Of a stretch of 64,000 nt of DNA, positions 42,299-51,656 are shown piece after piece. The DNA lies in assembly GCF_900187105.1 (NCBI RefSeq), contig NZ_LT906482.1, positions 1,488,001 through 1,552,000 on the forward strand, read 5' to 3'. Under the pieces are notes generated by a model. That model saw only the letters and a list, made by a program, of their open reading frames with translations. It did not search any database and was not told the DNA's origin. The stretch's first letter is position 1; each line of letters begins with the position of its first letter. The stretch comes from Eikenella corrodens (lineage in GTDB: Bacteria; Pseudomonadota; Gammaproteobacteria; Burkholderiales; Neisseriaceae). A program made the position numbers and the translations under genes.

Positions 42299-42916
42299 AT
42301 GAAACCCTTATTCGTTGTATGCTCCGTCGCCTTGCTGGCTGCTTGCGCTTCCAATGCGCCGGTGGTGCAGGAAGAAAGCACCAGCTACGACAGCAGCACC
42401 CAAGCACGCGTGCGCCTTTACGGCCAAAACCAAAAACCCACCATTATGGTGAGCGGCATCGACTGCGAAGCCGAAGATCGGCGAGCCCGCCGCGGCCATA
42501 AAGTGAACGTGGGCGGCAGTTTGGGCGATGCGTTCGGCTCGTTTGCCGGTACGGCCAGAAGCCGCAGTTTGGGCATAGCCGAAACCGAACACAGCAAAAA
42601 CATCGGACAAATGAACGGTATCCTCTCGCGGGCATTTTTCCGCGAGTATGCCGTGCCGGCCGGCAAAGCTGTGAACGTACAGGCTGCCTATATCGGCTTG
42701 CGGAATGCGATGGAAGGCGCTACCGAAACCGTCATCCAACACGAAGGCTCGTGCAACACCCGCATGGCTTCATTCGTGCCCCAAGCCGGGCACGATTACG
42801 AAGTGATCGGCCTGTCCGGGCGGCGCTGTGCCGTGGCCGTGTATGAAGTCGGCACCCAAGGCGAGTTGAAGCCGGTGGAATTGCAAGACGCGGTAAGCTG
42901 CCGAAGAAGGCGTTAA
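42299..42916 (+). CDS. Predicted lipoprotein between aceE and aceF
   Basis: The 205-residue product has a lipoprotein signal MKPLFVVCSVALLAAC with lipobox LLAAC at residues 12-16. The mature part has RVRLYGQNQKPTIMVSGIDC (about 37-56), a glycine-rich NVGGSLGDAFGSFAGT and GHDYEVIGLSGRRCAVAVYEV near the end. It carries a few cysteines that could pair. I do not recognise a named family. It lies between the two pyruvate dehydrogenase genes, an odd place for a surface or periplasmic protein. Confidence 0.7.
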   Translation: MKPLFVVCSVALLAACASNAPVVQEESTSYDSSTQARVRLYGQNQKPTIMVSGIDCEAEDRRARRGHKVNVGGSLGDAFGSFAGTARSRSLGIAETEHSKNIGQMNGILSRAFFREYAVPAGKAVNVQAAYIGLRNAMEGATETVIQHEGSCNTRMASFVPQAGHDYEVIGLSGRRCAVAVYEVGTQGELKPVELQDAVSCRRRR

Positions 42917-42973
42917 GTTAACGGTGTCTGAATCTGTTCAGACCATATCCAACCGAATACCAAAGGAACTCTC

Positions 42974-44599
42974 ATGAGTATTGTAGAAATCAAAGTCCCC
43001 GATATCGGCGGACACGAAAATGTAGATATTATTGCTGTGGAAGTCAAAGCCGGCGACACCATCGCGCTGGACGACACCCTGATTACCCTGGAAACCGATA
43101 AAGCCACCATGGACGTACCGGCCGATGCCGCTGGCGTGGTGAAAGAAGTGAAGGTAAAAGTGGGCGACAAGGTGTCTGAAGGCGATGTGATTGTGCTGGT
43201 GGAAGCCGCCGGTGCTGGCGCCGCTGCCGCTCCGGCTGCGGCGCCCAAAGCCGAAGCCGCTCCCGCACCTGCTGCGCCCGCCGTTGCTCCGGCTGCTGCC
43301 GCCAATGTTCAGGTAGCCGTGCCCGATATCGGAGGCCACACCGATGTGGATGTGATTGCCGTGGAAGTGAAAGTGGGCGATACCGTGGCGGTGGACGATA
43401 CCCTGATCACTCTGGAAACCGACAAAGCCACCATGGACGTGCCCAGCACCGCTGCCGGCACCGTTACCGCCGTACACATCAAAGTGGGTGACAAAGTGTC
43501 TGAAGGCAACATCATCATCGATGTGGCCGCCTCTGGTGCACCTGCCGCTGCCGCGCCCGCTGCAGCCGAAGCGCCAAAAGCCGCACCCGCGCCTGCTGCC
43601 GCCCCGGCCCCCGCCCCCGCTGCACCTGCCGCTCCGGCCACTGCCGCCTATGGCAGCGCACCCGTGAACGAAGCCGGTTTCGCCAAAGCCCACGCCGGCC
43701 CCTCCGCCCGCAAACTGGCGCGCGAACTGGGTGTGGATTTGAGCCTGGTGAAAGGCAGCGGCAACAAAGGCCGCATCACCAAAGACGATATCAAAGCCTT
43801 CGTTAAAGCCGCCATGCAGGGCGGTGCAGGCAAGCCTGCAGCTGCCGGTGCTTCTTTGGGCGGCGGCTTGGATTTGCTGCCGTGGCCGAAAGTGGATTTC
43901 GCCAAATTCGGCGAAGTCGAAGTGAAAGAGCTCAGCCGCATCAAGAAGATTTCCGGTCAAAACCTGTCGCGCAACTGGGTAATGATTCCGCACGTTACCG
44001 TACACGACGAAGCCGACATGACCGAGCTGGAAAGCTTCCGCAAACAGCTCAACAAAGAGTGGGAGCGCGAAGGCGTGAAACTCTCGCCCCTGGCCTTCAT
44101 CATCAAAGCCAGCGTGGCCGCGCTCAAAGCCTTCCCCGAGTTCAACTCCTCGCTCGACGGCGACAACCTGGTGTTGAAAAAATACTTCCACATCGGCTTT
44201 GCCGCCGACACCCCCAACGGCTTGGTGGTGCCTGTGATTAAAGATGTGGACAAAAAAGGCCTTAAAGAAATCAGTATCGAGCTGGGCGAATTGAGCAAAA
44301 AAGCCCGCGAAGGCAAGCTCAAACCGCAGGAAATGCAGGGCGCCTGCTTCACCATTTCCAGCTTGGGCGGCATCGGCGGCACTGGCTTCACCCCGATTGT
44401 GAATGCCCCCGAAGTAGCCATCTTGGGCGTGTGCAAATCACAGATGAAACCGGTATGGAACGGCTCCGATTTCGAAGCCCGCCTGATGTGCCCGCTCTCC
44501 CTGTCGTTCGACCACCGCGTGATCGACGGCGCAGCCGGCATGCGATTCACCGTGTTCTTGGCCAACCTGCTCAAAGACTTCCGCCGCATTTCCCTGTAA
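42974..44599 (+). CDS. aceF: Pyruvate dehydrogenase E2 (dihydrolipoamide acetyltransferase)
   Basis: The 541-residue protein has two lipoyl domains (about 1-75 and 114-188), each with the lipoylated lysine in [11 protein letters not shown], joined by Ala/Pro-rich linkers. The E1/E3-binding domain is [20 protein letters not shown] (about 244-263) with GRITKDDI. The catalytic domain ends with the active-site [11 protein letters not shown] (about 513-523). An uptake sequence variant is read in the second lipoyl start (VQVAV). No lpd gene follows in this window. Confidence 0.96.
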   Translation: MSIVEIKVPDIGGHENVDIIAVEVKAGDTIALDDTLITLETDKATMDVPADAAGVVKEVKVKVGDKVSEGDVIVLVEAAGAGAAAAPAAAPKAEAAPAPAAPAVAPAAAANVQVAVPDIGGHTDVDVIAVEVKVGDTVAVDDTLITLETDKATMDVPSTAAGTVTAVHIKVGDKVSEGNIIIDVAASGAPAAAAPAAAEAPKAAPAPAAAPAPAPAAPAAPATAAYGSAPVNEAGFAKAHAGPSARKLARELGVDLSLVKGSGNKGRITKDDIKAFVKAAMQGGAGKPAAAGASLGGGLDLLPWPKVDFAKFGEVEVKELSRIKKISGQNLSRNWVMIPHVTVHDEADMTELESFRKQLNKEWEREGVKLSPLAFIIKASVAALKAFPEFNSSLDGDNLVLKKYFHIGFAADTPNGLVVPVIKDVDKKGLKEISIELGELSKKAREGKLKPQEMQGACFTISSLGGIGGTGFTPIVNAPEVAILGVCKSQMKPVWNGSDFEARLMCPLSLSFDHRVIDGAAGMRFTVFLANLLKDFRRISL

Positions 44600-44618
44600 G
44601 CGTTTGGGCATGATTAAA

Positions 44619-44650
44619 AGGCTACCTGAAAGTTTTCAGGTAGCCTTTTT
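44619..44650 (+). terminator. DUS-pair terminator behind aceF
   Basis: AGGCTACCTGAA (44619-44630) and TTCAGGTAGCCT (44635-44646), then five Ts. Confidence 0.85.
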
Positions 44651-44833
44651 GTTGTTATGTGGCGATGCTGGAGTATTGCTATTTTTAAGTTTCCAGCTTG
44701 AAGGAGGGTAGGGCTATTAAGGATCATGGTGATGCAGTTGTAATATCTGCAGGCATATTTGTTCCATTTGCTTTGAGCTATTGATATGGCTAGGCTAGCC
44801 GTTAGTAGGATGGCATGTATTAGCCAATAAATT

Positions 44834-44866
44834 CTCAGGTAGCCTATGGACAGTAGGCTACCTGAA
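44834..44866. terminator. Imperfect DUS pair behind dapE
   Basis: CTCAGGTAGCCT (44834-44845, first base changed) and AGGCTACCTGAA (44855-44866) close the minus-strand dapE transcript. The bases between 44650 and 44834 hold no gene I trust. Confidence 0.55.
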
Positions 44867-44901
44867 ATGTTGTGGCATTTGGGCTGCAATATCCAACAGG
44901 T

Positions 44902-46104
<1,203 letters not shown>

Positions 46105-46304
46105 TTATAGGTAGCCTGCAAACTGGGAAAGGCTATCTGAAAATGAAGCCACACAATTTAAAGCTGTTGATAAATAGCTCTCAGCGTATTTATTTTCACT
46201 GACGAATGAAATAGCTAGCTAATATTATGCATAAATAGAGAATATTTTCGGCGAAATAGCTTGACTTAAAAATTAAGCCTAACTATAATTCAAAACTTCA
46301 CAGC

Positions 46305-46381
46305 GCACCCGTAGCTCAGTTGGATAGAGTATCTGGCTACGAACCAGAGGGTCGGGCGTTCGAATCGCTCCGGGTGCGCCA
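46305..46381 (+). tRNA. tRNA-Arg (anticodon ACG)
   Basis: The acceptor GCACCCG pairs with CGGGTGC and CCA is encoded. The anticodon stem TCTGG/CCAGA closes CTACGAA, giving ACG, which is deaminated to ICG by TadA. Confidence 0.96.
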
Positions 46382-46391
46382 TAATTTATCC

Positions 46392-46466
46392 GCGCCCATC
46401 GTCTAGCGGTTAGGACATCGCCCTTTCACGGCGGTAACGGGGGTTCGATTCCCCCTGGGCGTGCCA
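46392..46466 (+). tRNA. tRNA-Glu (anticodon TTC)
   Basis: The acceptor GCGCCCA pairs with TGGGCGT (one G-U pair) before G and CCA. The anticodon arm CCGC-like stem encloses CTTTCAC, giving TTC. It lies ten bases after tRNA-Arg, so the two are probably one transcript. Confidence 0.96.
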
Positions 46467-46476
46467 CATTCTTAAT

Positions 46477-46511
46477 AAACCCTTACTAGAAGATCGTAGG
46501 GGTTTAATTTT
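46477..46511 (+). terminator. Terminator behind tRNA-Arg/tRNA-Glu
   Basis: AAACCCTTAC pairs with GTAGGGGTTT (one bulge or wobble) and a T-rich run follows. Confidence 0.7.
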
Positions 46512-47007
46512 ATCTATAAAATTAATAGGTTAGTATGTTTGCTATTCTGTTAATTTATCTTTGTGGTTCATCCCCAGTAGTTCGTTTTTTGTTCAGTTTT
46601 AGCCACAATCGCATGGGATTTAGATCAGAGGTTGTATTGGGCAGTTAAATAAAACTCCTCAACATCTCGCTTATACTGCAAAAGCCTTCTTTAATTTATC
46701 CGAGAGGGCTTTTATCATGGCTTCAATCAGTAAAAAACAACCTGTATGTGGTTTGCCCAAGTACACCATCATGCAATCAATAGTTTGCCTGTGATTAACC
46801 GGGTGATTTCATTTTCGTACAAAACCGCAAGTGGAAGTATGAGCAAACAAAATCGAGATTGAATAGACTGAGTGGTTGACCAATATTCCTTCTGCCAAAG
46901 TGTTATTGTGTTATCAAGTAGACAATATGCAAGCGATGCATTGAGTGCCAGAAGTAAAAGATTTTAATTGCAGAAAATTATTGATTATTTATTGAGTTAA
47001 ATTAAAA
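46512..47007. other. Gene-free AT-rich region behind the tRNA pair
   Basis: I see no intact gene. It has a hairpin AAAAGCC...GGGCTTTT at 46680-46713 and just after it a short ATG frame of 25 codons starting MASISKKQPV that goes nowhere. It looks like worn remains of inserted DNA, as often found behind tRNA genes. Confidence 0.5.
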
Positions 47008-47070
47008 AGGCTACCTGAAAACGAAGCGAGGCGCAGTTTCTGCAACGCTAAAATTTTCAGGTAGCCTTTT
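47008..47070. repeat. DUS-bracketed extended repeat, short copy 4
   Basis: The uptake sequence at 47008-47019 is followed by ACGAAGCGAGGCGCAGTTTC and a complete inverted uptake sequence at 47056-47067 with TTTT. It is a shortened variant of the repeat at 28068 and also serves as a terminator for prlC. Confidence 0.6.
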
Positions 47071-47084
47071 CTCTATCCTGCAGT

Positions 47085-49118
47085 TTAGGCGGCGTTTAAA
47101 TCAAAGCCGCTGTGGCGGAGTAGGGCGTCGATGCTGGGGGCGCGGCCGCGGAAGGCTTGGAAGGATTCGGCGGCGCTGCGCGAGCCGCCCACGGCGAGGA
47201 TTTCCTGCCAGAAGCGGCGGCCGCATTCGGCCACATCGCCTCTTTCTTCAAATGCGGCGTAGGCATCGGCGCTGAGCACTTCGGCCCAGGCGTAGCTGTA
47301 GTAGCCGGCCGAGTAGCCGCCGGCGAAGATGTGGCCGAAGCTGTTGGCGAAACGGTTGTAGGCAGGCGGCTGCACCACAGCCACTTCGCGGCGCACGTTG
47401 TCCAACACTTGAGCCCAGCCGGAAAGACGGGCGGGATCGGTTTCGCTGTAAATCAGCATGTCGAACAAGGCGAATTCCATCTGGCGCACGAGGAACATGC
47501 CGCGTTGGAAGTTTTTGGCGGCGAGCATTTTGTCGAATAATTCCTGCGGCAGCGGTGCGCCGTTGTCTTCGTGTTCGGACATGCCGCGCAGTACATCGTA
47601 TTCCCACACGAAGTTTTCCATAAACTGACTGGGCAGCTCCACAGCATCCCATTCCACGCCGTTGATGCCGCTCACGCCTAGCTCGTCCACTTGAGTAAGC
47701 AGGTGGTGCAGGCCGTGGCCGGTTTCGTGGAAAAGGGTGAGGATTTCGTCGTGGGAGAGGCGGGCTTCTTTGCCGGCTGCGGGCGGGGTGAAGTTGCACA
47801 CCAGATAGGCCGTGGGGCTTTGCAGCTGGCCGTTGGGCAGGCGGCGGCGGCCTTTATAGTCGTTCATCCATGCGCCGCCGCGTTTGCCTTCGCGGGCATA
47901 CAAATCCATATACACACCGCCGATATGCGTGCCGTTCTGCGAGAGCTCGAAATAGCGCACGTCGGGATGCCATACAGGCACGGTTTTTTCAGTGAAATCC
48001 ACGCCGTAGAGCCGTTTGATTTGGGCGAACAGGCCAAGGAGCACTTTGCCCACGGGGAAGTATTTTTTCACTTCGGTTTCGCTAAACGAATATTTGGCCT
48101 GGCGCAGTTTTTCGGAGGTGTAGGCCAAATCCCAGGGCTGCGGGTTTTTGATGGCGAGGGTGTCGCGGGCGAAGGCCTGCACGGCGGCAAAGTCCTGCTC
48201 GGCGAAGGGTTTGGCACGTTTGGCCAAATCGCGTAGGAAATCCAGCACTTGCGCGGGTGAGTCGGCCATTTTGGTGGCCAGCGAGAGCTCGGCGAAGTTG
48301 GCGTAGCCCAGCAGTTTGGCTTCCTGCAGGGTGATTTCGAGGCGGCGGGTGATGTTGGGGCTGTTGTCGAACCGGCCTTCGTTGGAAAGCTCGCTGGCGC
48401 GGGTAACGTAGGCGCGGTATACCTCTTCGCGCAGTTCGCGGTTGTCGGCGTATTGCATCACGGCGAGGTAGTGCGGCATTTGCAGGCCGATTTTGTAGCC
48501 GCTTTTGCCTTCGGCCTGTGCGGCGGCGGCAAACATGGCCATGGCGTCTTCAGGTAGCCCGGAGAGCGGCTCGGCATTGTCGAAATAGAGGGCGAAGGCA
48601 TCGGTGGCATCGAGCACGTTTTGCGAGAACTTGGCGGCCAGCTGGGCGCCTTCGGTTTGCAGGGCGGCGAATTCGGCCTGCTTTTCGGGCGGCAGCTCGG
48701 CACCGCTGAGCACGAAATCGCGCAGGTCGTGGTTGAGCTTGGTTTGCTGCGCCGGGCTTAAGGCGGCAAATTCGGGGGAGCTTTTGATGGTTTTGAAGCG
48801 TTGGTAGAGCTCGATGTCTTGGCCGATTTCGGTAAAGAATACGGTAATTTCCGGCATCAGCTCGTTATACACGGCGCGCAGTTCGGGGGTATCGGCCACG
48901 GAGTTGAGGTGCGATACCACGCCCCAGATACGACCGACGCGCTCGGTGATGTCGGTAAGCTTTTCCACGGTGTTGCCCCAAGTGGCTTCGCTTTGAGCCT
49001 TAACGGCGGCAATGCCGGCACGGGCTTCGGCGAGGGCGGATTCGAGGGCAGGGCGGATGTGGGCAGTTTGGATTTGGTCGAAACGCGGCTCTTCGCCAAG
49101 TTGGAGCAGGGGATTCAC
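47085..49118 (-). CDS. prlC: Oligopeptidase A (M3 metallopeptidase)
   Basis: The 677-residue cytoplasmic zinc peptidase has the HExxH motif as LFHETGHGLHHLL (about 456-468) with the third ligand in a downstream EFPSQ-like segment (VELPSQFMENFVWE). It breaks down signal peptides and other short peptides. I start at GTG 49118 because AAGGAC lies seven bases upstream; the longer frame begins with a TTG and an unlikely serine-rich tail. Family members have about 680 residues. Confidence 0.94.
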   Translation of the reverse strand: MNPLLQLGEEPRFDQIQTAHIRPALESALAEARAGIAAVKAQSEATWGNTVEKLTDITERVGRIWGVVSHLNSVADTPELRAVYNELMPEITVFFTEIGQDIELYQRFKTIKSSPEFAALSPAQQTKLNHDLRDFVLSGAELPPEKQAEFAALQTEGAQLAAKFSQNVLDATDAFALYFDNAEPLSGLPEDAMAMFAAAAQAEGKSGYKIGLQMPHYLAVMQYADNRELREEVYRAYVTRASELSNEGRFDNSPNITRRLEITLQEAKLLGYANFAELSLATKMADSPAQVLDFLRDLAKRAKPFAEQDFAAVQAFARDTLAIKNPQPWDLAYTSEKLRQAKYSFSETEVKKYFPVGKVLLGLFAQIKRLYGVDFTEKTVPVWHPDVRYFELSQNGTHIGGVYMDLYAREGKRGGAWMNDYKGRRRLPNGQLQSPTAYLVCNFTPPAAGKEARLSHDEILTLFHETGHGLHHLLTQVDELGVSGINGVEWDAVELPSQFMENFVWEYDVLRGMSEHEDNGAPLPQELFDKMLAAKNFQRGMFLVRQMEFALFDMLIYSETDPARLSGWAQVLDNVRREVAVVQPPAYNRFANSFGHIFAGGYSAGYYSYAWAEVLSADAYAAFEERGDVAECGRRFWQEILAVGGSRSAAESFQAFRGRAPSIDALLRHSGFDLNAA

Positions 49119-49205
49119 GGGTTGTCCTTTTGATGATGGGGATGATACGGGCAAATAGGGGCGGGGCGGGTTTTCACAAGGGCAGGGGCAGGGTTAATTG
49201 GTGTT

Positions 49206-49246
49206 TTCAGGTAGCCTGGTTTTGAATCGGCTTGAGGCTACCTGAA
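49206..49246 (-). terminator. DUS pair between the 121-residue gene and prlC
   Basis: TTCAGGTAGCCT (49206-49217) and AGGCTACCTGAA (49235-49246). A further single copy lies at about 49308-49319. Confidence 0.6.
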
Positions 49247-49346
49247 AATGAACATTCGGCTGTGATGAGATTTGGCGGTTTGAGGCTGTTACGCTTAGCC
49301 ATGCGGTTTCAGGTAGCCTTTGCCGATACAGCCTTTGGCAGATGGC

Positions 49347-49712
49347 TCAACGGGATGGTTGGTGGGCTGTCAGCAGCTGGTAAAACAGTTCTATTGCTTG
49401 GGCGTGCTGCTGTGCGGAAATCGGCTGGAATAGGAAATTTGGCCAATCGATATCGGTAGGGCTGAAGCCGCAGATGTAGGCCAGGATCATGTTGGCAAAG
49501 CCGGCGGTGGATTCGGCATAGCCCAGTTGTTGGGCAACGAAATCGTGGAAGGGGCGAAGAATGTCGGGTTCGTCGATATGGTGGCAGCGGGTGGCCATGG
49601 TGTAGCCGCTGATGAAGTTCATCAGGCTGGGAAGCGTGGGCGGGTTGATATACATACCGAGCCGGTTTTGCATTTGGAAGAGCAGGGCGGAAAGGGTGGT
49701 GGGAGAAGGCAT
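49347..49712 (-). CDS. Small protein with RxGMY...FISGY motif, unknown function
   Basis: The 121 residues start MPSPTTLSALLFQMQNRLGM and contain RLGMYINPPTLPSLMNFISGY (about 17-37). Many small bacterial proteins, some of them suspected immunity proteins, have this R-x-G-M-Y...L-x-x-F-I-x-G-Y pattern near the start. The rest (GYAESTAGFANMILAYICGF) looks helical. ATG 49712 follows AAAGGTGAA-like purine stretches only weakly. No toxin gene is seen beside it. A different frame over the same bases (to 49764) is less convincing. Confidence 0.5.
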   Translation of the reverse strand: MPSPTTLSALLFQMQNRLGMYINPPTLPSLMNFISGYTMATRCHHIDEPDILRPFHDFVAQQLGYAESTAGFANMILAYICGFSPTDIDWPNFLFQPISAQQHAQAIELFYQLLTAHQPSR

Positions 49713-49966
49713 GGTGTGGATTGGGGCTACCTGAAAAGTGGGCATGATTATAGCCAAAGCGCATTTCACCTTCTACCGCGTGAACCAGCCTTTTGGTGCT
49801 GTTTGTACTGTATTCGACTTGGTAGGGAAAATCATGGTTTTGGCTATGGCCAAGGTGCCGGTTTCAGGTAGCCTCAAGTTTTCAGGTAGCCTCAGTTGCG
49901 GCGTGAATCCGGATAAAAAACTGCCGACCTTTCCATGATAGGTACGGAAGGGTCGGCAGGGCAGGC

Positions 49967-50071
49967 TATAGTGAATTAAATTTAAACCAGTACAGCGTTG
50001 TCTCGCCTTGCCGTACTATCTGTACTGTCTGCGGCTCGTCGCCTTGTTCTGATTTTTGTTAATTCACTATA
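49967..50071. mobile_element. Correia-like element (CREE) inserted inside an uptake sequence
   Basis: The 105-bp element has ends TATAGTGAATTAAATTTAAA and GTTAATTCACTATA and the usual core. Left of it is GCAGGC and right of it CCTGAAAAC; removing the element and one TA leaves AGGCTACCTGAA, a perfect uptake sequence. It is 28 bases from the stop of mtrE. Confidence 0.88.
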
Positions 50072-50098
50072 CCTGAAAACGTAATGCGGGCAGCCAGA

Positions 50099-51595
50099 TT
50101 ATTTGCCGTTGGCTGTGGCAGGGGCAGAAGCGGCTTCTGCGGTGGATTGGGTCGGCGTTGCTGCTGAGGCTGGTGCGGCTTCAGTGTGCTGCTTGAGGCC
50201 GCCGCCGAGGGCTTTATAGAGGTCGGCCAGGTTTTCCAGCATGGAAAGCTGGGTGGCGAGCACGGCGGCATCGGCGGAGTAGCTGCTGCGTTCGGCATCG
50301 AGCACTTCCAGCGAGCTGGACACGCCGTGGCGGTAGCGCAGGTTAATCAGGCGCAGGCGGTCGTTGTAGGCTTTTTGGGTTTGCACACGGGCATTGTATT
50401 GCTGCTGCAGGGTTTCGCGCGCCACTAGGGCGTTAGATACGTCTTGGAAGGCGGACTGCACGGCTTTTTCATACGCGGCCACGGCCGATTGCTGGCGCAG
50501 TTTGGCCACGTCTAGGCTGGCGCGCAGGCTGCCCCAGTTGAAAATGGGTACTTTGATGGTGGGGGAGAATACCCAGGTACGGTTTATGCCGTCGAACAGG
50601 CGATTCATTTCGGTGCTGCCGGTGCCGATGCTGCTGGTGATGCTGATGCTGGGGAAAAAGGCGGCACGGGCGGCGCCGATATTGGCATTGGCCTGGCGCA
50701 GGTTGTGTTCGGCAGCGCGGATATCGGGGCGGTTTTGCAGCAGGTCGGAGGAAAGGCCGGCGGGCAGCTGGGTGATGCGGAATTGCTTGTTCAGTGGCAG
50801 GCCGGCGGGCAGATTATTGGGCACGGGCTGGTTAATCAGCACGGCCAGGGCGTTGTGTGCCTGCTCGCGGGCGCGCAGGGCGGCGGCGTAGTCGGCTTTG
50901 GCTGATTCAATCAGGGCTTCCATTTCGCGCAGGTTGACGGCAGAAATTACGCCGGCATTGTGCTGGATTTGGTTAAGCCGGTAGGTCTGCTCGCGGGTTT
51001 GCAGCACCCGCTGGGCGAGCTTCATGGATTCTTCAGCGTAGCGTTCGTTGAAATAGGCTTTGGCCACGGCAGAAACCAGCGCGAGGTGGGCGGAATCGCG
51101 GGCGGCAGTGCTGCTGAAATAGCCTTGCAGTGCGGCTTGGTTGTTGCTGCGGGCTTTGCCGAACAGGTCGAGCTCGTAGGAGGCGATGCCGAGGCCGACG
51201 CTGTAGGATTCGGCAATGTAGGAGCGGCCGGTGGCGCTCAAATCCTGCGCCACGCGGGCACGTTGGCCGGTGCCGCTGGCGTTGATGCCGGGCAGGGAGG
51301 CGGCGCGGGTGATGGCGTATTGGGCGCGTACAGCTTCGGCATTCAGGGCGGCCATGCGCAGGTCGGGGTTGTTCTGCAGTGCCAGGGTAATCAGGGATTT
51401 GAGGCGCGGGTCGGCAAAGTAGTCTTCCCAGCCGGTGTCGGCGGCACGGCTGCTTTGGCCGGCGGCGGTGTCGTAGCGGAAGCTGGCGGGCACGTTTACT
51501 TCAGGCTGCTGATAGCGCGGCGCAAGGGTGCAGGCGGAGAGCAGCAGGCTGAAGGCGAGGCTGCCGGCAATCGGTTTTAAAACGGTTGTTCTCAT
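50099..51595 (-). CDS. mtrE: Outer membrane channel of the Mtr efflux pump
   Basis: The 498-residue TolC-type lipoprotein has the signal SLAFSLLLSACTLAPRYQQP with the lipid cysteine near residue 22, two repeated halves of outer membrane factor helices (FSVGLGIASYELDLFGKARS-like and FSPTIKVPIFNWGSLRA, about 345-361) and a Ser/Ala/Pro-rich C-terminal tail of about 40 residues. It is the third gene of mtrCDE and carries drugs, bile salts and host peptides out of the cell. A DUS hairpin stands between mtrD and this gene. Confidence 0.93.
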   Translation of the reverse strand: MRTTVLKPIAGSLAFSLLLSACTLAPRYQQPEVNVPASFRYDTAAGQSSRAADTGWEDYFADPRLKSLITLALQNNPDLRMAALNAEAVRAQYAITRAASLPGINASGTGQRARVAQDLSATGRSYIAESYSVGLGIASYELDLFGKARSNNQAALQGYFSSTAARDSAHLALVSAVAKAYFNERYAEESMKLAQRVLQTREQTYRLNQIQHNAGVISAVNLREMEALIESAKADYAAALRAREQAHNALAVLINQPVPNNLPAGLPLNKQFRITQLPAGLSSDLLQNRPDIRAAEHNLRQANANIGAARAAFFPSISITSSIGTGSTEMNRLFDGINRTWVFSPTIKVPIFNWGSLRASLDVAKLRQQSAVAAYEKAVQSAFQDVSNALVARETLQQQYNARVQTQKAYNDRLRLINLRYRHGVSSSLEVLDAERSSYSADAAVLATQLSMLENLADLYKALGGGLKQHTEAAPASAATPTQSTAEAASAPATANGK

Positions 51596-51614
51596 GTGCT
51601 TTGTCCTTATGGTT

Positions 51615-51650
51615 TTCAGGTAGCCTCCAATGCGGCAGAGGCTACCTGAA
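51615..51650 (-). terminator. DUS hairpin between mtrD and mtrE
   Basis: TTCAGGTAGCCT (51615-51626) and AGGCTACCTGAA (51639-51650) form a stem in the 61-base gap. Here it could weaken expression of the channel gene compared with the pump. Confidence 0.55.
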
Positions 51651-51656
51651 AATGTT

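Noticed and set aside
39750-42407. An 885-codon open frame on the minus strand over aceE
   Set aside because: It lies exactly opposite aceE, whose protein is fully conserved; long antisense frames are expected in G+C-rich genes with biased third positions.
42938-44191. A 417-codon minus-strand frame over aceF with glycine-rich repeats
   Set aside because: The repetitive glycine pattern is only the reverse reading of the Ala/Pro linkers and lipoyl repeats of aceF.
44614-44889. A 91-codon minus-strand frame between aceF and dapE
   Set aside because: It runs through both the aceF terminator and the dapE hairpin and its ends are translations of uptake sequences; no ribosome site.
49309-49764. 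A 151-codon minus-strand frame overlapping the RLGMY gene
   Set aside because: The composition is rich in His, Arg and Pro as in a shifted frame, while the other frame has a plausible motif and hydrophobic pattern.
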